Source: Actinomycetes bacterium
GTDB taxonomy: Bacteria; Actinomycetota; Thermoleophilia; RBG-16-64-13
Direction of reading: 5' to 3'
NCBI GenBank assembly: GCA_024637035.1
Contig: JAGXFW010000004.1
Location: 62,001-126,000, forward strand
Length of the DNA: 64,000 nt
In this document: positions 26,240 through 35,431 of the stretch, one piece after another
Numbering within the stretch: the first letter of the stretch is position 1
Layout: each line of letters opens with the position of its first letter
Notes under the pieces: generated by a model
Database searches by the model: none
What the model was told of the DNA's origin: nothing
The model's input: the letters and a program-made list of their open reading frames with translations, nothing else
Made by a program: the position numbers and the translations under genes

Positions 26240-27100
26240 CTACTCTGGCATGGCGGGTTCGGGTTCTTCTCTATCGGTCCGGGCGAACTCCACATAGCTC
26301 GCCCATGCGAACAGGATCCATGACACCATGAATCCGGCGTCGGACAATCCGCCAGCCTGAAGTGCGCCCTGCATGGCCTCGTAGCCGTATACCACGTCGG
26401 CTCCCAGCCCTACCACAAGTCCCACCCCAAGTATCGCAATCGAACCGTGAAGGTGATGTGCCCCGCGCCGGATGATGAGCGTGGCCAAGCCCGCGAGCAG
26501 AAGCAGATCCCCCGTCGGGTAGCCGGCGGAGAGCGAATAGGCCAGCAGGTTGTCTTGGGGGGATCCGAGAGTCGGGAGCAGGTAGACGTACCCCACTGTC
26601 ACGCTGCCGGCCAGCATGAGGACGGTCAAGCTCACCGACAGGAGGCCGTGCCGGACGCGTTCAGGACTCCCTCCCGACAGGAAGATCAGGCCGGCGAACA
26701 TCAATGGGTAGTAGGCTAGGTAGCCCACGTCCGCCACCGAGGGGAAGGGCGTCCTTCCGAGCACGTTCTGATAGATGAAATACAAGAAGTCGCCCGCGAA
26801 GAAGCAGCCGAAACTGATGGAGAGTATCCGCCAAGCCACCCTCGACTGCCGATCGGGCCGATTCTGTGCGGCGCTCCACGCGAGAAGCGTGGCCGCCAAC
26901 CCCACGGGGAGCATGCCCAGATTCGAGTAGAGGGATCGTTCCGCCGCGTTTCCCCAGTTGAACAGGACCCCAAGGAGGTATGCGGCGCACAGCCCGGTGG
27001 CCGCGAAGATCGTGAGGAACCAGGGGCGACCGATCTGGCTCTTGACCGCCTCCGCGATCGACCGCGAACGACCTGTCGCACTCGTCTCTGCTCTCGCCAT
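26240..27100 (-). CDS. Seven- or eight-helix membrane protein, sensor-like
   Basis: 286 residues with about eight transmembrane helices and short loops. The stretch TPFPSVADVGYLAYYPLMFA is typical of the membrane-sensing half of GGDEF/EAL and histidine kinase proteins, but no output domain follows: the chain ends soon after the last helix with an acidic tail. It may be a stand-alone sensor or a truncated receptor. GAGGTCG precedes ATG 27100. It is cotranscribed with the pseudopilin gene. Confidence 0.65.
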   Translation of the reverse strand: MARAETSATGRSRSIAEAVKSQIGRPWFLTIFAATGLCAAYLLGVLFNWGNAAERSLYSNLGMLPVGLAATLLAWSAAQNRPDRQSRVAWRILSISFGCFFAGDFLYFIYQNVLGRTPFPSVADVGYLAYYPLMFAGLIFLSGGSPERVRHGLLSVSLTVLMLAGSVTVGYVYLLPTLGSPQDNLLAYSLSAGYPTGDLLLLAGLATLIIRRGAHHLHGSIAILGVGLVVGLGADVVYGYEAMQGALQAGGLSDAGFMVSWILFAWASYVEFARTDREEPEPAMPE

Positions 27101-27485
27101 GTTCGACCTCGAAGCACCCGTCGGAGACTCGCTGGCCTCAGTGGCCGAGACTCGCTCGCCTCGGTGGCCGACCAGGGTTCTTCTGGCCTCTTCTTGTATC
27201 GGATGCGGCGGCCAGAGAGTTGAGTGGCTTGATCCGGGGGCAAGATCTGCTGTCAGGCGCGTATTCAGAGAACCTTGAGGGTCACCCTCCCTGCGTGCGC
27301 AGTTGGGTGTTCAGTGCACCCGCCAAGCGTGACAGCGCCGGCTCACGGAACCCCCTGCAGGAATCGGTGCGCGAGAACGAGCGACGAGCGACCGTTCTCT
27401 TCGACATGCAGACCCTCCGGCCCAAGGCGCACCCCATCGTCCGACCGTCCGCCGAAGCGGCGACGCATTCGCTGTCGCATACTCC
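27101..27485. other. Gene-poor interval with tandem repeat
   Basis: No gene recognised. Contains the 23-bp tandem repeat at 27124-27169, just upstream of the sensor-like membrane gene. Confidence 0.5.
27124..27169. repeat. Imperfect 23-bp tandem repeat
   Basis: GAGACTCGCTGGCCTCAGTG followed by GCC, repeated immediately with two substitutions (27124-27146 and 27147-27169). It lies about 24 bp upstream of the start of the membrane protein gene. Confidence 0.8.
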
Positions 27486-27680
27486 TCAGGTGCTCAATAG
27501 ACCTGCCACCGAAAGGTCTTCATCCAGTTCGGTCCAGTTGATGCCTACGCCTCCGCCGATCAGTCGCCACGCTTCCCGGTCACACGCCCAAGACGAATGG
27601 GCGACCGGTAGGCGGTGTCGTCGGGGGCGCCCCGGCGGCACGTGCGCCGCGCGGCCCGTCGCCTGTTCGGGAAGCGTCAT
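27486..27680 (-). CDS. DUF2442-family protein, short or degenerate
   Basis: The C-terminal WRLIGGGVGINWTELDEDLS then VAGLL matches the GIHWPDLDEDLSVEGLL ending of DUF2442 proteins, which usually sit beside DUF4160 toxins. The N-terminal part RLPVAHSSW fits the family's vPLxxSSW strand, but the region before it is poorly matched. The start (ATG 27680 or GTG 27683) is uncertain. No DUF4160 partner was found. It may be a solo or a decaying antitoxin. Confidence 0.45.
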   Translation of the reverse strand: MTLPEQATGRAAHVPPGRPRRHRLPVAHSSWACDREAWRLIGGGVGINWTELDEDLSVAGLLST

Positions 27681-27727
27681 CACCCGCGCAGCAGACTCTG
27701 CCGCGGACGCCGGCGGATGGGTCACGC

Positions 27728-28039
27728 GTGTCCGCCCCAGCGCCATACAACACCCTCGCCTTGCAGTCAGCCGGTGGGAATACCGTTGTCGCCGGACAGG
27801 CTCGTCACTGCCGGCACTGCGGCAGTACTGAGGTGTACATGCGCTACGCTCGTACCAGTCACCCGTACTTCTGCCGGTGCCGCCAATGTGGTGGTAACAC
27901 ACCCGCCGGGTGGCACTGCACGGCCTGCGGAGCCGAAGCGCGCATCAGCAAACGCGGGCGGGACTACTCTCGAGTCTGCCGTGCCTGCGAAACTACCGTG
28001 CACATCTTCACGAACCCCGAGGACGCCCCTTCCGATTGA
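27728..28039 (+). CDS. Small zinc-ribbon protein
   Basis: The stretch ARHCRHCGSTEVYMRY, then FCRCRQCGGNTPAGWHCTAC and SRVCRACETTVHIF holds four CxxC-type knuckles, enough for two zinc ribbons. An acidic tail NPEDAPSD closes it. The start is unclear: GTG 27728 lacks a ribosome-binding site, and ATG 27839 would remove the first knuckle. The family is not recognised. Frames on the opposite strand overlap, but the regular Cys spacing supports this one. Confidence 0.45.
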   Translation: MSAPAPYNTLALQSAGGNTVVAGQARHCRHCGSTEVYMRYARTSHPYFCRCRQCGGNTPAGWHCTACGAEARISKRGRDYSRVCRACETTVHIFTNPEDAPSD

Positions 28040-28180
28040 TCGGGCGGGCGTCCCTGGGGGCCTGGAGCCCGACGTCCCCGCTATCCCGCCGCCGCCTCTC
28101 GCGGGGCTTCGGAACGTTTCCTCCGGCTCACGACCGGGGTACGCGAACATGCATCGACTTCGGATGCAAGAGGGGGCGCC

Positions 28181-28780
28181 ATGAGGAAGCCGCTGGTCGT
28201 ACTGACGGTGATGGTGTTGATACTCGGGCTGGCGGGCTGTGGAGAGACAGCTACCACGACCACCGTCCAGGGGGCGGGGGCCACGACGACGACCACCCCT
28301 TCCGCCGAAGTCACCACCACCCAGGCACCCGCTACTACGGCGGCTCCTACGACCACGACTGCAGAGCCAATCACCACCACAACGTTCCCGCCGCCGCCCA
28401 CCGCCGCTTCGGTGTGGACGCGGATCGTGGCGGGTCAGGCCTACCGCTCGTGGCAGACCGCTCCGGGCCACGAGACGCCGCAGCCGGCCACCGGCCCTCA
28501 CGGCGCGAAGGACCAGGTCTTCGCCAACGACATCTTCATGCAGGCCTTCGAGGGACCCGTGGCCTCCGCGTGGCCGGTGGGCTCGATCATCGTCAAGGAT
28601 GTGTACAACACCAGTGGGACCCTCTTCGTCTTCGAGTTCATGCAGCGGACTGACGAGGGCTGGTACTATGCGTCGTTCGACTCCGATGGGCAGGTCGAGA
28701 CCGAGGGTCTTGAGATCAAGGGGTGTCATGGCTGTCACGGTGGGGGGTCGGACGCGGTGTTCACATTCGATCTACCGTAA
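28181..28780 (+). CDS. Lipoprotein with Thr-rich linker and cytochrome P460-like domain
   Basis: 199 residues. MRKPLVVLTVMVLILGLAGC is a lipoprotein signal with Cys20. Residues about 24-75 are a Thr/Ala/Pro linker. The C-terminal domain has WPVGSIIVKDVYNT, WYYASFDSDG and ends in CHGCH (182-186), the heme c attachment motif found at the end of cytochrome P460-like proteins. It would be a lipid-anchored, extracytoplasmic monoheme protein. ATG 28181 follows AGAGGGGG. No cytochrome c maturation genes are in the window. Confidence 0.75.
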   Translation: MRKPLVVLTVMVLILGLAGCGETATTTTVQGAGATTTTTPSAEVTTTQAPATTAAPTTTTAEPITTTTFPPPPTAASVWTRIVAGQAYRSWQTAPGHETPQPATGPHGAKDQVFANDIFMQAFEGPVASAWPVGSIIVKDVYNTSGTLFVFEFMQRTDEGWYYASFDSDGQVETEGLEIKGCHGCHGGGSDAVFTFDLP

Positions 28781-28929
28781 CCCGGAGCTCTGATTCCCCG
28801 AGTCCCCCGTGCGGCACCGCCCGGGCACCTTGACCCGCCTCGGGCATTGTGAGAAGAAGAAGCCTCGGCTCTCGACACCTCGAGCGGATGAGAGCGAGAA
28901 GCAGCGATGACCGGCCCGTCAGGAGCGTC

Positions 28930-30852
<1,923 letters not shown>

Positions 30853-30970
30853 CAGGGGCAGGGTAGTGCTTGGCGGAGTGAAGGGGGAGGGCGCGTATGG
30901 GCCACAGAAGAGCCGCGACTCCGCCGAGGGTTCGTGGCCATCCGACCACCGAGCCAACAGGGGGGTCATC

Positions 30971-31177
30971 GTGTCGCCAAAGCGGATCTACGGCGATTCC
31001 TTCACGGTCCTGGTCAATCCAGACAGGGAATACTCGTTGATCGCGGCCGGGTCGCCGGTTCCGAGCGGCTGGAAACCCGCCGGCCGGGAAGGGACCAAGG
31101 ACCAGTGCATCGACTTCATCGAGGAAGTCTGGACTGACATGCGACCTCTCGATAGGGAGCGCCTGCTGCGCTTGTAG
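30971..31177 (+). CDS. Orphan MbtH-like protein
   Basis: 68 residues from GTG 30971 (AGGGGGG 6 nt upstream). FTVLVNPDREYSL, VPSGWKP, CIDFIEEVWTDMRPL fit the MbtH signature. MbtH proteins bind and activate NRPS adenylation domains. One of the usual signature Trp residues (SLWP) is replaced here: SLIA. No NRPS gene is in the window, although an AMP-forming ligase is encoded at 32695. It sits 118 nt after glnS on the same strand. Confidence 0.8.
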   Translation: MSPKRIYGDSFTVLVNPDREYSLIAAGSPVPSGWKPAGREGTKDQCIDFIEEVWTDMRPLDRERLLRL

Positions 31178-31232
31178 TTCCGAACGAGCGATCTACGTGT
31201 CGCCTTCGCCTGGCGGGCGCGGGTGCGTAAGA

Positions 31233-31773
31233 TCAGCCGATGGGGCCGTCGGCCATGCGCCCGTTCTCGTGGGTGCGGTACCATTCCCCGTCGACCAGGA
31301 GCCAATCGATGTCGACGAGCGCCTCGGCCTGCTGACCGTTCTCGTCGCGGTAGTAGTCCTTCACCCGGGCGACGCCCGAGGTGCCGTCGGGCTTGACGAG
31401 CACTTCCACGACCTCGTCCGCAGGTAGCCCTTGCGAGCTGCTCCCGGCATTGCGTTCGGCCAGCACGCGGGCCCACTCGGAGGCACCGTCTCCGGGCGCT
31501 ACCAGGACAACGATCTCGTCGATGGTCTCGGGCGTGGGCTGTTCGACCGATGAGAGGGTGGCGAGTAGCTGCTCGGTCCTCGCGCGGAGCTGGTTTTCAG
31601 GCGGAAGAGCCGCCGATGTCGCCGAAGCCCCCGACGTCGTCGACGCTCCGGAAGTGGCGGTCGTGGGGGCGCCCGTCGTGGGCGTACCGCCGCATCCGAC
31701 TGTGGCGAGGACCAGGATCAGAATGGAGCAGAGGAGCGCCCCGGTGGTTGTCGTGTCTACGCGGTGCCCCCAT
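31233..31773 (-). CDS. Putative lipoprotein, start uncertain or frameshifted
   Basis: One open frame encodes a hydrophobic stretch SILILVLATVGC (lipobox ATVGC), a Thr/Ser/Ala-rich linker, and a soluble part including TIDEIVVLVAPGDGASEW and VDIDWLLVDGEWYRTHENG. In this frame no ATG, GTG or TTG precedes the signal sequence. An ATG at 31773 begins MGAPRRHDNHRGA in another frame and would join after a 1-nt change in a GGGG run. I therefore suspect a frameshift or sequence error near the start. Function unknown; the C-terminal part resembles small protein-stability domains only loosely. Confidence 0.5.
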
Positions 31774-31959
31774 TACACAGGGGATCGGCCCCGGGAGTCA
31801 AGACGGAGCCGGTAGCGCCCGGGCAGCTCGACAAGTGGCATTCGCTCCAACACGCCGACGACGCGTTCGGGCATAGCAGATCCCGAGCGCCGTACCTGCA
31901 CGCGCGGGATCTGTGACCACGGGATATTCGAACGCGCCACTACGAGCGTGACGCGGCAC

Positions 31960-32505
31960 TTACGAGCGCGAGGTCTTCAACACGCGCCTCCGGTCCGCGA
32001 ACTGCTCGAAGACCCCGAGACCGGCACCGAAGATGAGATACGCGCCGAGTACCATCCAGGCTGCGAACCGGCTCTCGGCCCCGAAGTAGAAGAGTCGATA
32101 GTCTGAGATCGCGGTGATGAGGTAGTCCGCGACGAGCGGCAGAATAGCGTACTGCATCGCCACCCAGACGATCGCTCCGAACGCCACGCCGCTTACGATC
32201 GGCTCCACCTTGACGTACGAAAATGCGTACGTCCATACCACGCCGAGGGTGGCCGCGACTGCCAGATGCGTGATGAGTCCGACGAGGATCACCGTCGCAC
32301 CGGTCGTCACGGCGCCGTACCAAACTGAACCTATGAGTTCGAGCGGGCGGAAGAACCCGTCGCCCGCTATGGCCATGGCCACCATGAGGGAGAGACCCAT
32401 GACCACCGCGGCGGCCAAGCCTCCCACGAGCCCATGTTGCCAGGCAACCGTCCTATGAGCCAATAGTCGTCGCTCGAGAGGGCGATCGATAGTGAATTCA
32501 GCCAC
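31960..32505 (-). CDS. Integral membrane protein of unknown function
   Basis: 181 residues with five or six helices: GLVGGLAAAVVMGLSLMVAM, VILVGLITHLAVAATLGVVW, GVAFGAIVWVAMQYAILPLV and a last one near AAWMVLGAYLIFGAGLG. GTG 32503-32505 follows GGAGGTGG at 6 nt; a TTG start 30 nt upstream is less likely. No catalytic motifs seen. Monocistronic. Confidence 0.7.
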   Translation of the reverse strand: MAEFTIDRPLERRLLAHRTVAWQHGLVGGLAAAVVMGLSLMVAMAIAGDGFFRPLELIGSVWYGAVTTGATVILVGLITHLAVAATLGVVWTYAFSYVKVEPIVSGVAFGAIVWVAMQYAILPLVADYLITAISDYRLFYFGAESRFAAWMVLGAYLIFGAGLGVFEQFADRRRVLKTSRS

Positions 32506-32694
32506 CCGTACCACCTCCGAACTAGTGCCCGCCAACCCCAGTGCTTCTGTCCGGCTGAGCGGGCGCCGAATCGAGATCCCGAAGGGACCCGTCCGGGCTG
32601 GAATGCGCTTCTCTCTCTAAGTTCCCTTTGTGTAGAATTGAGAAACCGCGGACCCGAGGGAATACGGAGGCTGGTGCAGTATGGGGGCGACAGC

Positions 32695-34338
32695 TCAGTG
32701 GCGGGCGCGGAGCTCCCTCCGCAGCACCTTGCCCGTGGCCGTGCGCGGCAGGGTGTCGATGAACTCGACGGTCTTCGGCACCTTGTAGCCGGCCAGGTGC
32801 TGCCGGCAGAAGAGCCGCAGTTCCTCGGCAAGGGCGGCGTCCGCCGCCGCAGCGTCCTCGGCCTCCCCCGGCGGCGTGGGCAAACCCGCCGCGACCGCCT
32901 CCAGCACCACCACCGCATGCACCTTCTCGACCCAGTAGGCGTCGGGCAGGCCGATGACCGCCGCCTCCCTCACGGCCGGGTGGCGGCAAAGGATCTGCTC
33001 CACCTCGTACGGGTAGACGTTCTCTCCGCCGGTCACGATCATGTCCTTCTTGCGGTCGACCAGATAGAGATAGCCTTCGGAGTCGAAGCGGCCCATGTCC
33101 CCGGTGTGGAGCCAGCCGTCCACGATCGCTTCGGCCGTGGCCTCGGGTTGCCGCCAGTATCCGACCATCAACGACTTGCTGCGCACGGTGATCTCGCCGG
33201 TCTCGCCCAAGGGGACCTCGCGGCGCTCCTCGTCGACGATCCTCACCTGCACGCCCACGCACGGGCGGCCGGCGGAGCGGAGCACCTCCTGCCGCTCGGG
33301 GGGCAGGTCGAGCACGTCATGCTCGGCTCGAGGGAACGAGGTGATGTTGGGGCCTGCCTCCGACTGTCCGTACGACTGCACGAAGATCGGGCCGAACTTC
33401 TCCAGCCCGCGGCGCAACAAGTCCACCGGCATGGGGGAGGCGGCGTAGAGGATGCGCGTGAGGGCGCTGAGATCGGGACGCATGGTCTCAGCCGTGTCGA
33501 GGATGGAGACGAGCTGAGTCGGGACGATCTGGAGGAAGGTGATCTTCTCGCTCTCCAGCGCGCGCGCGGTGGTCTCCGCGTCGAAGGACCGGTTGGCAAG
33601 GATCACGTGCGTAGCGCCCACGTACATGAAGGCAAGGATGATGGTGCCTGCGATGTGGAACAGAGGTTGCACGAGCATCGCCCGGTCTCGTGGTTCCGCG
33701 GTCAGGTTGAGGGCCCAGAGCTTGGCGTCCTCCATCTTGCGACGATGCGAGTAGAGCGCGCCCTTGGGGGAACCCGTTGTGCCGCTGGTGTAGATGATGA
33801 GGAAGGGGTCGTCCTCATCTATGTCACCGTCGGGTTCCGTGTCCGCATGACCGGCGACGAGATCGCCGTACGGGGTCATATCCGCCACGTCGGGCGCACA
33901 TGAGACGTAATGCTCCACATGCTTCAACCGCGGTCGGATGCGCTCGACCACCTCCTCGCAGCCGACCCCGACCACCAGGACCCTGGCGGCCGAATCATCG
34001 ACCACGTGGGTGAGCTCGTCTTCACGCAGCCGGGTGTTCATGGGGGCGACGATGAAGCCGCCCTTCATGGCCGCCCCGTACGCGTCAAGCACCTCGACGC
34101 AGTTCCAGGAGACCACGCCGATGGTCTCACCCTTGGCCAGACCGAGCGCGCGGAGGGCGTGCACCAGCCGGTTGGCCCGGGCGTTGAAGTGGGCGAAGGT
34201 GACCCGGTCCGGGCCGCAGACGAAGGCTTCCTTTTCGGGATAGAGCAGGGAGTTCCTGTACATGATGTCCGCGAAAGCGCCCAGCGGATACCGGTCGAGA
34301 CTTCCCTGAAAGCTGGATTGCGGCAACGTCGCCTCCAT
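32695..34338 (-). CDS. AMP-forming acyl/aryl-CoA ligase
   Basis: 547 residues. IIYTSGTTGSPKGALYSH (P-loop), a YGQSEAGP motif, GWLHTGDMGRF, the hinge DRKKDMIVTGGENVYPYEVE and a C-terminal LPRTATGKVLRREL with the catalytic Lys are all present. These enzymes make an acyl-adenylate, then a CoA thioester. The gene is last in the run with the three molybdo-hydroxylase subunits, starting 46 nt after the FAD subunit, so an aromatic or hydroxy-aromatic acid is a likely substrate. The start is uncertain (34338 or 34362; no clear Shine-Dalgarno). An Ala/Pro insert precedes the last domain. Confidence 0.88.
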   Translation of the reverse strand: MEATLPQSSFQGSLDRYPLGAFADIMYRNSLLYPEKEAFVCGPDRVTFAHFNARANRLVHALRALGLAKGETIGVVSWNCVEVLDAYGAAMKGGFIVAPMNTRLREDELTHVVDDSAARVLVVGVGCEEVVERIRPRLKHVEHYVSCAPDVADMTPYGDLVAGHADTEPDGDIDEDDPFLIIYTSGTTGSPKGALYSHRRKMEDAKLWALNLTAEPRDRAMLVQPLFHIAGTIILAFMYVGATHVILANRSFDAETTARALESEKITFLQIVPTQLVSILDTAETMRPDLSALTRILYAASPMPVDLLRRGLEKFGPIFVQSYGQSEAGPNITSFPRAEHDVLDLPPERQEVLRSAGRPCVGVQVRIVDEERREVPLGETGEITVRSKSLMVGYWRQPEATAEAIVDGWLHTGDMGRFDSEGYLYLVDRKKDMIVTGGENVYPYEVEQILCRHPAVREAAVIGLPDAYWVEKVHAVVVLEAVAAGLPTPPGEAEDAAAADAALAEELRLFCRQHLAGYKVPKTVEFIDTLPRTATGKVLRRELRARH

Positions 34339-34384
34339 AGGGGGGATTGTCGGGGGGATCATCGGGCGGGCGTCGGGCGGGCGG

Positions 34385-35431
34385 TCATCGGCACATGTCT
34401 CGGAGCGCGCGACGCGCAAGCACGGGGATCATGGCCTTGCGGTACGTCGAACCGGCCGCCGTGTTCCCCGCGAACTTGACGCTCTTCTGAAGGAGTTCGC
34501 CCAGCTCCACGGCGAGTGCTTCGTCCACTTCGCGCCCCTCGAGCAGCGCGCCGGCCTCGGGCAGCAGCAGGGGGGCGGGCCCTGTCGCGTTGAGTACCAC
34601 TCGGGCACCGTGGAGACGCGCCCCGACCACCGATGCGTCTGCCCCCGGCGTGTCGGGCCTGGGAGTGTCAGCCCCGGGTGCGTCGACCTCTGGCGTATCG
34701 ACCTCCGCAAAGAGCGAGACCCCGGCCAAGGGGAAGTCGAGCGTGTCCCTGAGGCGCAGCTTCTGGTACGAGAACCGGGTGGTCGGCGGCGGCTTCGGGA
34801 TCTCGATCTCGACGAGGATCTCGTCCGGTCCAAGGCCCAACGGATGGATGCCCTCACCGGTGAAGAGGTCGTTCACCGCGAGCTTCCTCCGTCTGCCCTC
34901 CGCCGTCGCGATGGTCGCCGTCGCCGACCAGGCGATGAGCGGGCCGGCTAGGTCGCCCGAGTAGACGGCGTGGCAAGAGGTGCTCCGCCGCACGGCGTGG
35001 CAGGTTCCGCCCCCCAGCTTGAGGCACGGTCCCCAGCGCGCACGGAAGATCGGCGGCTGGTTGTAGAAGGTGCAACGCGTGTCGAGGCAGAGGTTCCCGC
35101 CGACCGTCCCCGCGTTGCGGAGGAGCGGGGAACTCGTCTGGCGGATCGCGTCGCTCAGGCTCGCCCACTCGGGGTGAGTCGAAGCCCAGTCGGCGAGTTC
35201 GGTGAGCGTCGTAGCGGCGCCGACTCTGAGGCCATCCTCGTCCGTGCGCGCGATACCTCGCAACTCGGCGATGCCCGCGAGCCCGATCACGCGAAGCGGC
35301 GCGTGGAGGCGCTGCTTCATGCACACGAGGAGGTCGGTGCCGCCCGCCAGGAACGCGGAGTCCACGTCGGCGAGCGCGCACGCCTCCTCCACTGACGCGG
35401 GAGCCAGGTATTCGAACCGAGGGAGGGTCAC
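34385..35431 (-). CDS. hcrB: FAD subunit of a molybdenum hydroxylase, 4-hydroxybenzoyl-CoA reductase beta type
   Basis: 348 residues. FLAGGTDLLVCMK (28-40) and NAGTVGGNLCLD (106-117) bind FAD. Between them and the C-terminal domain is an inserted loop with Cys120, Cys136, Cys144 and Cys153. The spacing (15, 7 and 8 intervening residues) equals that of the [4Fe-4S] loop known in Thauera 4-hydroxybenzoyl-CoA reductase beta (Cys122/138/146/155). This loop is absent from ordinary xanthine or CO dehydrogenase FAD subunits and marks enzymes running reductively. A Pro/Asp/Thr-rich linker (about 245-275) is unusual. GTG 35431 overlaps the upstream subunit stop by 4 nt. Confidence 0.82.
   Translation of the reverse strand: MTLPRFEYLAPASVEEACALADVDSAFLAGGTDLLVCMKQRLHAPLRVIGLAGIAELRGIARTDEDGLRVGAATTLTELADWASTHPEWASLSDAIRQTSSPLLRNAGTVGGNLCLDTRCTFYNQPPIFRARWGPCLKLGGGTCHAVRRSTSCHAVYSGDLAGPLIAWSATATIATAEGRRRKLAVNDLFTGEGIHPLGLGPDEILVEIEIPKPPPTTRFSYQKLRLRDTLDFPLAGVSLFAEVDTPEVDAPGADTPRPDTPGADASVVGARLHGARVVLNATGPAPLLLPEAGALLEGREVDEALAVELGELLQKSVKFAGNTAAGSTYRKAMIPVLARRALRDMCR

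Noticed and set aside
32638-33903. Long plus-strand frame over the CoA ligase
   Set aside because: Shadow of the ligase, no recognisable domain or ribosome-binding site.
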